Shown here in pieces: positions 1 through 8,323 of a DNA stretch of 64,000 nucleotides. The DNA is from Chitinophaga qingshengii (GTDB lineage: Bacteria > Bacteroidota > Bacteroidia > Chitinophagales > Chitinophagaceae), in assembly GCF_014529935.1 (NCBI RefSeq), contig NZ_JACVFC010000004.1, forward strand, positions 248,001 to 312,000, in the 5' to 3' direction. How positions within the stretch are numbered: the stretch's first letter is position 1; every line of letters starts with the position of its first letter. Made by a program: the position numbers and the translations under genes. The notes beneath the pieces are model-generated. The model was not told where the DNA came from and searched no databases. It saw nothing but the letters and a program-made list of their open reading frames with translations.

Positions 1-384
1 GAGCAGCCTTATATCAACCAGCAGGCACTGGGTTATGCAGATGATTACCTGCGGGGCCTGGAATATTATGTGATAGACGGTACCAGTTTCGCCCTGCTGA
101 AATCCACGCTGCGGCAGGAGTTGGTGTCGTTTAAAATCAAGCTGCCGATTGTGCCCAAAAAATTTAATACCGTGCCTGTCCGCATCCTGGCTAAAACCTT
201 TGCGGATGCGGGTTATGCCTATAACAAATTCCCGGGCAACAGTTTCCTTAACAACCGCTTCCTGTACACCGGCGGGATAGGCATCGACATCGTTTCCTTT
301 TACGATACCTGTTTACGTATAGAGTACAGCGTTAACCAGTTAGGACAAAAAGGACTATTTTTACACACCAGTGTAGATATGTAG
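1..384 (+). CDS. C-terminal end of an outer-membrane beta-barrel protein (5' truncated by window edge)
   Basis: The frame is open from base 1 to the TAG at 382-384, so about 127 C-terminal residues of a longer protein are present. The residues alternate polar and hydrophobic in short strands, with a glycine-rich turn (TGGIGIDIVSF) and a last strand near LGQKGLFLHTSVDM, as in the final hairpins of Omp85/surface-antigen (D15) barrels. That family assignment is tentative because the diagnostic N-terminal part lies outside the window. It ends 18 bases before nadK and may share its transcript. Other barrel families cannot be excluded. Confidence 0.5.
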   Translation, partial: EQPYINQQALGYADDYLRGLEYYVIDGTSFALLKSTLRQELVSFKIKLPIVPKKFNTVPVRILAKTFADAGYAYNKFPGNSFLNNRFLYTGGIGIDIVSFYDTCLRIEYSVNQLGQKGLFLHTSVDM

Positions 385-402
385 TCAAAAAAAGTGTTCA
401 TT

Positions 403-1293
403 ATGCAGGTTGCTCTTTATAGCAGGGGATTTATTTCAGAGGACATTGATAATATCCGGTTGTTACTGGAAGAATTACAGCGTGCGGAGATCTCCGCTAC
501 TTTTTACGAACCGTTTTACCGCATCCTGGTACAATATATTCCTTTTGAAAAGGAGCCGGCCCTGTTTGCCTGTGCAGAAGACCTGCCGGGAAAAATAGAC
601 TTCCTGATGAGTCTTGGCGGCGACGGCACCCTGCTGGACACCGTGTGTTACGTCAGAGATACCAATATCCCCGTGATCGGGATTAATTTTGGGCGGCTGG
701 GCTTCCTGGCCAGTATCGGCAAAGAAGAGATCCATGCATTGGTACAGGCCCTGCTGGACCGGACCTATGTGGTAGATCAGCGTTCGCTGATACACCTGGA
801 CGCCAACGTGCCGTTGTTTGGAGAGATCCCCTACGCATTGAATGAGTTTACCATCCACAAGAAGGATACCTCCGCGATGGTGAAAATCCATACTTACCTG
901 AACGGGGAATTTCTGAACACCTATTGGGCAGACGGCCTGATTGTGTCCACTCCAACCGGGTCGACAGGTTATTCGTTGAGCTGTGGCGGCCCTATCGTAT
1001 TCCCTGATGCCGGTAGTTTTGTGATTACCCCGGTGGCGCCGCATAACCTTAACGTGCGCCCTATCATCGTTCCTAATGAAAGCGTTATTTCCTTTGAGGT
1101 AGAAGGCCGGAGTGACCAGTTCCTGTGTACCCTCGACAGCCGGATGGAAACCATCGATAGCTCTGTACAGCTGGCCATCAAAAAGGAAAGGTTTAAACTT
1201 AGCCTGTTACGGCTGGATGAAAGTAATTTCCTGCATACCCTGCGTAATAAACTGCTCTGGGGCATCGATGCCCGGAATCGGATCAAAATATGA
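403..1293 (+). CDS. nadK: NAD kinase
   Basis: ATP-dependent NAD kinase making NADP in the cytoplasm, 296 residues from the ATG at 403. The GGDGT nucleotide-binding motif lies near residues 72-76, the NE motif of the substrate pocket in YALNEFTIHKK, and the conserved TPTGSTGYSLSCGGPIV stretch further on. A GTG nine bases upstream in frame (394) would add three residues, but starting at MQVALYSRG matches the family N-terminus (typically MKIALYSR). Length is normal. It sits directly before the DUF6089-uppS-bamA block, a placement common in Bacteroidota. I am very sure of the family. Confidence 0.96.
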   Translation: MQVALYSRGFISEDIDNIRLLLEELQRAEISATFYEPFYRILVQYIPFEKEPALFACAEDLPGKIDFLMSLGGDGTLLDTVCYVRDTNIPVIGINFGRLGFLASIGKEEIHALVQALLDRTYVVDQRSLIHLDANVPLFGEIPYALNEFTIHKKDTSAMVKIHTYLNGEFLNTYWADGLIVSTPTGSTGYSLSCGGPIVFPDAGSFVITPVAPHNLNVRPIIVPNESVISFEVEGRSDQFLCTLDSRMETIDSSVQLAIKKERFKLSLLRLDESNFLHTLRNKLLWGIDARNRIKI

Positions 1294-1307
1294 GTTCCGG
1301 ATATATT

Positions 1308-1341
1308 ATTTGTAAAATATATTCCTACATTTACAAATGTA
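1308..1341. promoter_or_regulatory. overlapping inverted repeats upstream of the DUF6089 gene
   Basis: ATTTGTAAA at 1308-1316 is repeated in inverted form as TTTACAAAT at 1330-1338, and the second arm also belongs to a smaller dyad, TACATTT (1326-1332) and AAATGTA (1335-1341). It lies in the 170-base gap between nadK and the DUF6089 gene. It could be an operator or an AT-rich hairpin; no U-run follows, so it is not a typical terminator. Confidence 0.3.
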
Positions 1342-1463
1342 TTTTCTGTTGATTGTAAAGTAAATTATGCCTGTGGATCGATTTAGTATACATGCTGTTA
1401 GCATAATTGATCAGTCACACATTAAATAAATCCGGCATTATTGCGTTTAAGTAGAACTGATTT

Positions 1464-2330
1464 ATGCTGAAACCTTTTTTATATCCTAAAAACTTCGTGT
1501 GCTCGTTCCTGTTGGCGGCAGCGTGTCTGTTGGCCGGCGAGGCGAAAGCGCAAAACGAACTGGAATATGTAGGAGAGCTGGGAATATCTGTCGGGGGGGC
1601 GCAATATTTCGGGGACCTGAATACAAGAGGGGCTTTGAACACTATCAAGCCGGCAGTAGGTATTTACTATCGTAAGTACCTGAACGAGTACGTAGGGGTA
1701 CGCGCCCATGCCCGTTTTTTACAGCTGGGTTATTCAGACGTATATAATAAAAATGAATTTGAACGCCGCCGGAACTTGAGTTTTAATACCAACGTAGAAG
1801 AACTCGCTTTGCAAGGCGATTTTAATTTTTTCAAGTTTGAGCCGGGCAGCCTGGATCATCGTTTTTCCCCGTATTTATCCGCCGGCGCCAGTATTTTCCA
1901 TTTTAACCCTTACGCCTATCTGGATGGCAAAAAATATTTTTTACAATCCATGCGTACGGAAGGGCAGGGATCTGCCCTGTATCCCGAGCGTAAGCCTTAT
2001 AGCCTGATTTCCTACGCGTTTCTTGTAGGCGGGGGCTTTAAATATAATATATCAAAAAAAGTGAATGTTGGCCTGGAAGCATTGTACCGGTTTACCCAAA
2101 CGGACTACCTGGATGATGTAAGCACCACCTATGCCGGACCGGGGGTATTTACGACATTGCCCAACGGACAGCCCAGTGTGGCGGCCCAATTGCAGGACCG
2201 TTCCTACGTAACCGGCGAGCCTATTGGTGTTGCCGGGCGACAACGGGGCAATAGCCGCGACAAGGACCAGTTTCTGACCATAGAGCTCACGATTAGTATC
2301 CTCTTCACCTCCTACCACTGTAAATTTTAA
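1464..2330 (+). CDS. DUF6089-type outer-membrane beta-barrel protein
   Basis: A 288-residue exported protein. A signal peptide spans residues 1-29 (hydrophobic core FLLAAACLLAG, cleavage after AKA before QNELEY). The mature part begins ELGISVGGAQYFGDLN, the usual start of the DUF6089 family of Bacteroidota barrels, followed by alternating strands with many Tyr/Phe and a C-terminal strand ending in aromatic/basic residues. The family has no firmly assigned reaction; its steady location between nadK and uppS-bamA suggests an envelope role. The ATG at 1464 directly precedes the signal peptide. Function beyond outer-membrane location is inference. Confidence 0.85.
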   Translation: MLKPFLYPKNFVCSFLLAAACLLAGEAKAQNELEYVGELGISVGGAQYFGDLNTRGALNTIKPAVGIYYRKYLNEYVGVRAHARFLQLGYSDVYNKNEFERRRNLSFNTNVEELALQGDFNFFKFEPGSLDHRFSPYLSAGASIFHFNPYAYLDGKKYFLQSMRTEGQGSALYPERKPYSLISYAFLVGGGFKYNISKKVNVGLEALYRFTQTDYLDDVSTTYAGPGVFTTLPNGQPSVAAQLQDRSYVTGEPIGVAGRQRGNSRDKDQFLTIELTISILFTSYHCKF

Positions 2331-2493
2331 TTTACAGATAATATACTTTCTACAGGCCGGCAGTTCTTGCCTCCAGATAGCCTGGTTATACCGCCGAAAC
2401 TCTCTAAAAACCCCGCTGGTATTGAATTCGCTGTTAAAACTACGTTAAAACAGGGGGGCGAGCTTTGCTAAAAAAGTCATTGCTCTATTTTTG

Positions 2494-2501
2494 TATCTTT
2501 G
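2494..2501 (+). promoter_or_regulatory. -7 promoter element upstream of uppS
   Basis: TATCTTTG matches the Bacteroidota -7 consensus TAnnTTTG, 50 bases before the uppS start. No TTG sits at the preferred -33 spacing, so only the -7 half is supported. It would drive uppS and probably the bamA-ompH genes behind it. Confidence 0.5.
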
Positions 2502-2551
2502 CACACTTTTAAAGTGAATCTGTATAAATTGATATAATACGCCTGACACAA

Positions 2552-3313
2552 ATGAGCTTGAAGGATAAATTAGACTTACAACGGTTACCCCGCCACATCG
2601 CCATTATCATGGACGGTAACGGCCGTTGGGCTAAGGAGCGAGGACAAGACAGGCTGTATGGGCATCACGAAGGCGTGGAAAGTGTGCGCAATATCGTAGA
2701 AACCTGTGCAGAACTTGGAATAGGCTACCTAACCCTATATGCTTTCTCAACAGAAAATTGGGATCGCCCCGTTTATGAGGTGAACGGCATCATGGAATTG
2801 CTGGTGAATACTATCCGCAAGGAAGTGGGGACCCTATCTAAAAATAATATCAGGCTGAGTGTCATCGGTGATATGAGTATGCTACCCCCCCAAGCCCAGC
2901 AGGAAATGGAGGAAGCCATCGCACTGACCAGCCACAATACCGGCCTTAATCTTATCATGGCCCTCAGCTACAGTGCCCGTTGGGAAATCGTGAATGCTGC
3001 CCAGAAAATCGCTCTGGATGTGAAAAAAGGGACCCTGGACCCTGCGACGGTGACGCCGGAGGTATGGGACAAATATCTCTGTACTGCAGGATTGCCCGAT
3101 CCGGAATTAATGATCCGTACCAGTGGAGAATGCCGGATCAGTAATTTCCTGCTATATCAACTGGCTTACGCGGAACTGTATTTTACAGAAACCCGTTGGC
3201 CGGACTTCCGCAATGAACATCTTTACCAAGCCATCTTAAACTATCAAACCAGAGAACGGCGCTTTGGCAAAACAAGCGATCAAATTCAGCAGAATGAAGA
3301 AATTATTTCCTAA
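2552..3313 (+). CDS. uppS: isoprenyl transferase (undecaprenyl diphosphate synthase)
   Basis: Cis-prenyltransferase adding isopentenyl units to farnesyl diphosphate to make the lipid carrier for peptidoglycan and surface polysaccharide. It has 253 residues, the usual size. IIMDGNGRWA contains the catalytic Asp at residue 21; FSTENW lies at 65-70 and the diphosphate-binding RTSGE at 189-193 with ISNFLLYQLAYAEL behind it. The 3' end overlaps the preferred bamA start by 20 bases, so translation is likely coupled. The carrier would also serve the polysaccharide locus at the right of the window. Confidence 0.97.
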   Translation: MSLKDKLDLQRLPRHIAIIMDGNGRWAKERGQDRLYGHHEGVESVRNIVETCAELGIGYLTLYAFSTENWDRPVYEVNGIMELLVNTIRKEVGTLSKNNIRLSVIGDMSMLPPQAQQEMEEAIALTSHNTGLNLIMALSYSARWEIVNAAQKIALDVKKGTLDPATVTPEVWDKYLCTAGLPDPELMIRTSGECRISNFLLYQLAYAELYFTETRWPDFRNEHLYQAILNYQTRERRFGKTSDQIQQNEEIIS

Positions 3314-6053
3314 GGGCCTTCTGGCTATAGCATTATGTTGCAGTGCAGGCCTACGTGTATCCGCCCAACAGAAAGATACCGTACCCCCCGTACAGCCACC
3401 CGCTAATCCACCGGCTATTTCACCGCTTAGCATGGCTAATCCGCAGCAATATGAAATTGCCGATATTACCGTGGCCGGGACCCAGTACCTGGATAAAGCA
3501 TTGCTGCTGTCACTCTCCGGCCTCAGTGTAGGCGACAAAGTGGTATATCCGGGTGGCGACCAGTTCACCAAAGCTATCCAAAGCCTCTGGTCCCAACGCC
3601 TCTTTGCTGATGTGACCATCTACGTTACCAAAATAGAAGACGGCAAAATCTGGCTGGAAATCGGCCTGGTGGAAATGCCGCGCATGAACAGCTTTTCGTT
3701 CAAAGGCATCAAAAAATCCGAAGCTGACGATATCGCTACCAAAGCTGGTCTCCGTAAAGGAACCGTTGTAACACCCGCCCTGAAACAAAACGTGATCGGC
3801 GTAGTACATAAATTCTACGCAGATAAAGGGTTTGGTAACGCCTCCGTAAGAACAGAAGAAAGAAAAGACAGCGGCCAGGTAAACTCCATGGGCCTCGTCT
3901 TTTACGTAGATAAAGGAAATAAAGTACGTATCGACAATATCAACTTTGTCGGTAACTACAATATCCCCGATTCCAAACTGAAAAAGAAAATGAAGGGCAC
4001 CAAGGAACGTACCCGTATGACCTTGCACCCCGACATTAAACAAGTGTATGTAGATTCCCTCGCCCAGCCGGACGACTTCTGGAAAACCTACGGTTTCCTG
4101 CAGCCTACCCGTGCACTGGATAAACTGGACCCCTACTTCCGCTTTAAACTCTTCAGCTCTGCTAAATTCAACGAAACAAAATACAACGAGGATAAAGGAA
4201 AAGTAGTAGGCTACTATAACTCCAGAGGTTATAGAGACGCGCTGATCCTCAAAGACACTACCTACAAATCCAACTCCCAGAACCTGAATATCGACATCGC
4301 CGTTTCTGAAGGTAAAAAGTACTACTTCGGCGATATCACCTGGAAAGGCAATACCCGTTACAGTGACTCCGTGCTGACCCGCATCCTGGGTATCAAAAAA
4401 GGCGATATCTATAACCTGGAACTGCTGGAAAAAAGACTGGGTAAACAAATGTCCCAGGAAGGAGGCGATATCACCGGTTACTACATGGACTATGGTTATC
4501 TCTTCTTCCAGATCGACCCCGTAGAAATCGGTATCCGTGGCGATACCATCGACTACGAAATCCGTTTGCGCGAAGGTCCGCAGGCTACCATCAAGGAAGT
4601 ACGTATCGCGGGCAACGAAAAAACCAACGAACACGTTATCCGTCGTGAACTGCGTACCATCCCCGGTGAAAAATTCAGCCGCGCTGACCTGATCCGCTCC
4701 AACCGTGAAATCGCCAACCTCGGCTTCTTCAACCCGGAAAAGATCGGTATGAACCCGGTGCCTAACGTACAGGATGGTACGGTGGATATTGACTACACCG
4801 TAGAAGAAAAAGCCAACGACCAGCTGGAGCTGTCTGCCGGTTGGGGTGGTTATATCGGTTTGACCGGTACCCTGGGGGTAACGTTCAACAACTTCTCCCT
4901 GCGTAACATCTTCCGCAAGGAAACCTGGGACCCGCTGCCAAGTGGCGATGGTCAGAAACTCTCTGTCCGTGTATCCTCCAACGGTAAAGCGTATCGTTCC
5001 TATAACTTCTCCTTTACGGAGCCATGGCTGGGCGGTAAAAAACGTAACCAGTTCTCCGTGAGCTTCTACAGCAGCTACCAGAACCCGTACGCTTACAGCA
5101 ACTACTACGCAAACTACTATACGCAGAACGCTACCACTACCGACGGTCACTTCAAGGTACTGGGTGCTTCCGTATCATTGGGTAAGCAGCTGAAATGGCC
5201 GGATGACTTCTTTACGCTGATCTACTCCGTGAACTATCAGCAGTACAAGCTGAAAAACTATAACTACTTCGGTATTCCCGGTTTCGATAACGGTACTTCC
5301 AATAACCTTAACCTGAAGTTCACCCTGGCCCGTTCTTCTGTTGACCAGCAGATTTTCCCGCGCAGTGGTTCCAACTTCATGCTGTCTGCCCAGTATACGC
5401 CGCCGTATTCCGTGTTCAACCCGAACAAGGATTACAAAGCAGATCCGATCGGCAAACAGTTTAATTTTATCGAGTACCAGAAATACCGCTTCAATGCGGA
5501 ATGGTATGTACCATTGAGCCGTCCGATGGGTAGCGACAACAAAACTTTCGTGTTGAAAGTGGCTGCCAAATTCGGTTACATCTCCCGCTACAACAACCGT
5601 ACAACCTTGTCTCCGTTCGGTCGTTTCGAGCTGGGTGGCGATGGTTTGAGCAACTTTGCGATCTACGACCGCGATATCATCTCCCAGAGAGGTTATCCGG
5701 TATATTATACCTCCGATCCGAGTGTAAATCCGGAAAGCGGTCAACCGATCGGTTACGAAGGTTTCACCGTATTCAACAAATATGTGATGGAGCTGCGTTA
5801 TCCGTTCAGCCTGAACCCCAGTTCCACCATTTTTGGCCTGGCGTTCGTAGAGGCAGCCAACGGTTACCGCGATATGAAAGATTACAATCCTTTCCAGCTG
5901 CGTCGCTCTGCTGGTATAGGTATGCGCTTCTATCTGCCGATGTTTGGCCTGCTTGGTTTTGATTATGGTATAGGATTTGACCGTATCAAGCCCGGCGGAG
6001 GCTTGAAGGATGCGGCTAAGTTTACCTTCATGCTCGGCTTTGAACCAGAATAA
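3294..6053 (+). CDS. bamA: BamA, outer-membrane protein assembly factor
   Basis: Core of the beta-barrel assembly machine: periplasmic POTRA domains plus an Omp85 barrel in the outer membrane. The ATG at 3294 gives a signal peptide (MKKLFPKGLLAIALCCSAG, cleavage near VSA/QQ) and 919 residues; an ATG at 3264 would put ten charged residues in front of it and is less likely. POTRA-like repeats fill about residues 50-510, with typical turns such as ISGLSVGDKV and the last one ending near NVQDGTVDIDYTVEEK. The barrel follows, with a glycine-rich start (LSAGWGGYIGLTGTLGVTFNN) and a C-terminal strand ending FTFMLGFEPE. The Bacteroidota version is longer than E. coli BamA. It is followed by two Skp-like chaperone genes that serve the same client proteins. 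Confidence 0.96.
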   Translation: MKKLFPKGLLAIALCCSAGLRVSAQQKDTVPPVQPPANPPAISPLSMANPQQYEIADITVAGTQYLDKALLLSLSGLSVGDKVVYPGGDQFTKAIQSLWSQRLFADVTIYVTKIEDGKIWLEIGLVEMPRMNSFSFKGIKKSEADDIATKAGLRKGTVVTPALKQNVIGVVHKFYADKGFGNASVRTEERKDSGQVNSMGLVFYVDKGNKVRIDNINFVGNYNIPDSKLKKKMKGTKERTRMTLHPDIKQVYVDSLAQPDDFWKTYGFLQPTRALDKLDPYFRFKLFSSAKFNETKYNEDKGKVVGYYNSRGYRDALILKDTTYKSNSQNLNIDIAVSEGKKYYFGDITWKGNTRYSDSVLTRILGIKKGDIYNLELLEKRLGKQMSQEGGDITGYYMDYGYLFFQIDPVEIGIRGDTIDYEIRLREGPQATIKEVRIAGNEKTNEHVIRRELRTIPGEKFSRADLIRSNREIANLGFFNPEKIGMNPVPNVQDGTVDIDYTVEEKANDQLELSAGWGGYIGLTGTLGVTFNNFSLRNIFRKETWDPLPSGDGQKLSVRVSSNGKAYRSYNFSFTEPWLGGKKRNQFSVSFYSSYQNPYAYSNYYANYYTQNATTTDGHFKVLGASVSLGKQLKWPDDFFTLIYSVNYQQYKLKNYNYFGIPGFDNGTSNNLNLKFTLARSSVDQQIFPRSGSNFMLSAQYTPPYSVFNPNKDYKADPIGKQFNFIEYQKYRFNAEWYVPLSRPMGSDNKTFVLKVAAKFGYISRYNNRTTLSPFGRFELGGDGLSNFAIYDRDIISQRGYPVYYTSDPSVNPESGQPIGYEGFTVFNKYVMELRYPFSLNPSSTIFGLAFVEAANGYRDMKDYNPFQLRRSAGIGMRFYLPMFGLLGFDYGIGFDRIKPGGGLKDAAKFTFMLGFEPE

Positions 6054-6120
6054 TTGTGAAATAAATTTATATATTGCAAATATTAACCGGTATTCCGGAA
6101 GCCCAAAAATCTAAAGTAGC

Positions 6121-6636
6121 ATGAAGAAAATATTTATTACAGCGGCCATTGTGTTGGCCATGGCAGGTGCAGCCAATGCACAGCGCTATTGTGTGATAGA
6201 TACGAAATATATCCTGGAGAGCATTCCTGAGTATAAAGACTCCCAGAAAAAACTGGATGCGGTGGCAGAACAATGGCAGAAAGAGATTGATGCCAAGTTC
6301 CAGGAAGTGGATAAAATGTATAAGTCTTACCAGGCGGAGCAGGTAATGCTCACGGAAGAACTGAAACGCAAGCGGGAAGACGAGATTGTGGCCAAGGAGA
6401 AAGATGCCAAAGACCTGCAGAAAAAACGTTTTGGATATGAAGGGGACCTGTTTAAAAAACGGGAGGAGTTGGTAAAACCGATCCAGGACAAAATTTACAA
6501 CGCTGTTCAGAAGCTTTCTGCCAGCAGGATGTATGACTTTGTACTGGACAAGGCAGGCGGCACCACCGTCATTTTTTCAGACCCTAAACTGGATAAAAGC
6601 GAGGAGATACTGAAATCGCTGGGCGTAAAGAAATAA
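6121..6636 (+). CDS. OmpH/Skp-family periplasmic chaperone (first copy)
   Basis: A 171-residue periplasmic chaperone that would hold unfolded outer-membrane proteins for BamA. The signal peptide is residues 1-20 (MKKIFITAAIVLAMAGAANA). The mature start QRYCVIDTKYILESIPEYKDSQ is the usual OmpH N-terminal strand, followed by a long charged helical arm (about residues 45-115) and a return to a short C-terminal strand (MYDFVLDKAGGTTVIFSD). This tentacle layout is diagnostic. It follows bamA by 67 bases and is followed by a paralogue, probably in one operon. Confidence 0.93.
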   Translation: MKKIFITAAIVLAMAGAANAQRYCVIDTKYILESIPEYKDSQKKLDAVAEQWQKEIDAKFQEVDKMYKSYQAEQVMLTEELKRKREDEIVAKEKDAKDLQKKRFGYEGDLFKKREELVKPIQDKIYNAVQKLSASRMYDFVLDKAGGTTVIFSDPKLDKSEEILKSLGVKK

Positions 6637-6697
6637 TCATCTTGTACCTATTTTTTAACTAATAAGTATTAAAATTTTTTTAAACACAGACAACATC

Positions 6698-7207
6698 ATG
6701 AAGAAGTACGTAATTATTGCTTTCGTAGCAGTTACCGGTTTGTTCAGCGTGAATGCAATGGCCCAGTCCAAAGTAGCTCATATCAATGCGCAAGCGCTCG
6801 TAGGTAGTATGCCGGAAGCCAAAAAAGCAGAGACTGATCTCCAGACTTTTGCACAGAGCCTGGAAGGTGAAGGCAAAACAATGGTGGACGAGTACACTAA
6901 AAAAGTAAAAGAATTCGACGACAAGGCGGCCAGCATGACCGACAATATGAAAGAAATCAAAGGCCGTGAAATCCAGGATGCGCAGAAACGTATCCAGGAC
7001 TACCGCGATCAGGCTGAACAGAAAGTACAGCAAAAACAGCAGGAACTGCTGAAACCCATCTACGATAAAGCCCGTAAAGCCATCGAAGATGTTGCCAAAG
7101 AAAAAGGCTATGGTTATGTAATCGACAGCTCTGCTGGTCTGTTACTGGTGTCACCTTCTGCTGACGACCTGCTGCCTGCAGTAAAAGCTAAACTCGGTAT
7201 TAAATAA
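6698..7207 (+). CDS. OmpH/Skp-family periplasmic chaperone (second copy)
   Basis: A 169-residue paralogue of the upstream chaperone. The signal peptide ends at NAMA/QSKVAHI. The body shows the same plan: N-terminal strand with INAQALVGSMPEAKKAE, a Lys/Glu/Gln-rich helical arm with QAEQKVQQKQQELL, and a C-terminal strand with GYGYVIDSSAGLLLVSP. The two copies differ clearly, so the duplication is old. Tandem skp genes after bamA are common in Bacteroidota. A strong intrinsic terminator follows 21 bases after the stop, closing this transcription unit. Confidence 0.93.
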   Translation: MKKYVIIAFVAVTGLFSVNAMAQSKVAHINAQALVGSMPEAKKAETDLQTFAQSLEGEGKTMVDEYTKKVKEFDDKAASMTDNMKEIKGREIQDAQKRIQDYRDQAEQKVQQKQQELLKPIYDKARKAIEDVAKEKGYGYVIDSSAGLLLVSPSADDLLPAVKAKLGIK

Positions 7208-7228
7208 TCAACGTTTTTAATATAAGAG

Positions 7229-7261
7229 ATGGAATACGGTATCCGCCGTATTCCATTTTTT
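7229..7261 (+). terminator. intrinsic terminator after the second OmpH gene
   Basis: A perfect 11-base stem, ATGGAATACGG (7229-7239) with CCGTATTCCAT (7246-7256), has a 6-base loop and runs into TTTTTT. It ends the bamA-ompH unit. Confidence 0.92.
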
Positions 7262-7313
7262 ATTGAGGAGGCAGGTATTTTGGGATTTATTTTACTTTTT
7301 AAATTATTTCTGC

Positions 7314-7321
7314 TACCTTTG
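7314..7321 (+). promoter_or_regulatory. -7 promoter element upstream of rpmH
   Basis: TACCTTTG matches TAnnTTTG and lies 75 bases before the rpmH start, just after the terminator of the previous unit. The -33 region is only T-rich. It probably drives rpmH-rnpA and the following genes. Confidence 0.6.
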
Positions 7322-7395
7322 CCTTCCGTTTTAAAAAATAGTATCTCCGAAAGGGGAGTCTTTTAGTATAGTACAGGTAAAAACATAAAAAAGAA

Positions 7396-7551
7396 ATGAA
7401 ACGTACTTTTCAACCGCATAACAGACGCAGAAAGAGCGTTCACGGCTTCAGAAAGAGAATGGAAACTGCCAACGGCCGTAAGGTACTGGCTTCCCGTAGA
7501 GCAAAAGGTCGTAAGAAGCTGACTGTTTCTGACGAGCGTAAGCTGAAATAA
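7396..7551 (+). CDS. rpmH: 50S ribosomal protein L34
   Basis: Large-subunit ribosomal protein of 51 residues, extremely basic. MKRTFQPHNRRRKSVHGFRK is the invariant L34 N-terminus and the ANGRKVLASRRAKGRKKL core follows. The stop is TAA at 7549-7551. As in most bacteria, rnpA follows at once, so ribosome and RNase P protein synthesis are linked. Unlike many Bacteroidota proteins it carries a short lysine-ending tail (SDERKLK), which is within family variation. Confidence 0.98.
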   Translation: MKRTFQPHNRRRKSVHGFRKRMETANGRKVLASRRAKGRKKLTVSDERKLK

Positions 7552-7575
7552 TCCAGTAGCTAAATACTATTTGCC

Positions 7576-7962
7576 ATAAAAACTTATTCTTTTACAAAAG
7601 AAGAGAGGTTAAAGAGCAGAAAACTTATTGAAACGCTTTTTCGTGAAGGAAAAGCGTTTTCTGTTTTCCCGTTCCGTGTGATTTACCTGCCCGTAAAGGA
7701 GCTGCCGGTAAATAAATACCCGGTACAGGTAGGTTTTAGCGCCTCTACCCGCCGTTTTCCCCATGCGGTGGACCGTAACCGTATCAAACGGTTGTCCCGT
7801 GAAGCCTGGCGCCTCCAGAAGCAGGGATTGTATGACCACCTGCGCGCCGAATCCCGTCAACTCGCAGTTTTCCTCGTCTATACCGACAAAAAAATAGGTG
7901 ATTTTTCTACCCTGCACCACAAAATTTCGGTAATTTTAGAGAAATTGAAGAATAGCTATTAG
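7576..7962 (+). CDS. rnpA: ribonuclease P protein component, apparently with a non-ATG start
   Basis: Protein subunit of RNase P, which trims tRNA 5' ends together with the RNA subunit. The RNR signature is in AVDRNRIKRLSREAWR, and the N-terminal FTKEERLKSRKLIETLF that binds the tRNA leader is encoded at 7591-7641. No ATG, GTG or TTG lies in frame upstream of that segment: the frame opens after a TAA at 7561 and offers only ATA codons (7564, 7576). The next conventional start, GTG at 7678, would remove the first beta-strand. I therefore place the start at the ATA of 7576, giving 128 residues of normal length; the exact codon is inference, the family is not. yidD follows. Confidence 0.85.
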   Translation: MKTYSFTKEERLKSRKLIETLFREGKAFSVFPFRVIYLPVKELPVNKYPVQVGFSASTRRFPHAVDRNRIKRLSREAWRLQKQGLYDHLRAESRQLAVFLVYTDKKIGDFSTLHHKISVILEKLKNSY

Positions 7963-8051
7963 TCTCCTGCTGTTAGCTTTTAGGGAATGCTGGGAAGTTG
8001 TTTTACTAAAAGCCGACACCCCCGGCCGGCTATTGGCCTAAAAGCGATGCT

Positions 8052-8276
8052 ATGATGAAGCGCTGGTTAAGTTATCCATTTATTTTCCTGATTAAAGTAT
8101 ATCAATGGCTGATCTCTCCGCTGCTCGGCGCCAAATGCCGCTATACGCCCTCCTGTTCCCAGTACGGACTGGAAGCGTTCCGGAAATATGGCGTTTTTAA
8201 AGGCGGCTGGCTCACCATAAAACGTGTCTTGTCCTGCCACCCCTGGGGTGGGCATGGCTATGACCCGGTTCCCTGA
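8052..8276 (+). CDS. yidD: membrane protein insertion efficiency factor YidD
   Basis: A 74-residue member of the YidD family, which helps YidC-dependent insertion of inner-membrane proteins. The diagnostic core is present: IKVYQWLISPLLGAKCRYTPSC, then SQYGLEAFRKYG, and RVLSCHPWGGHGYDPVP at the end. An amphipathic N-terminal helix precedes the three conserved cysteines. Two ATGs in a row (8052, 8055) make the start uncertain by one residue. The order rpmH-rnpA-yidD is conserved in bacteria; yidC itself is not next to it here. Confidence 0.96.
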   Translation: MMKRWLSYPFIFLIKVYQWLISPLLGAKCRYTPSCSQYGLEAFRKYGVFKGGWLTIKRVLSCHPWGGHGYDPVP

Positions 8277-8323
8277 CATTCCGTTTTACCCGCCAACTTA
8301 TCGTTCATCTTATATCCTTTTGC

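Noticed and set aside
3510..5150. 546-codon open frame antisense to bamA
   Set aside because: It mirrors the bamA codon pattern, has no recognisable domain, and bamA is certain.
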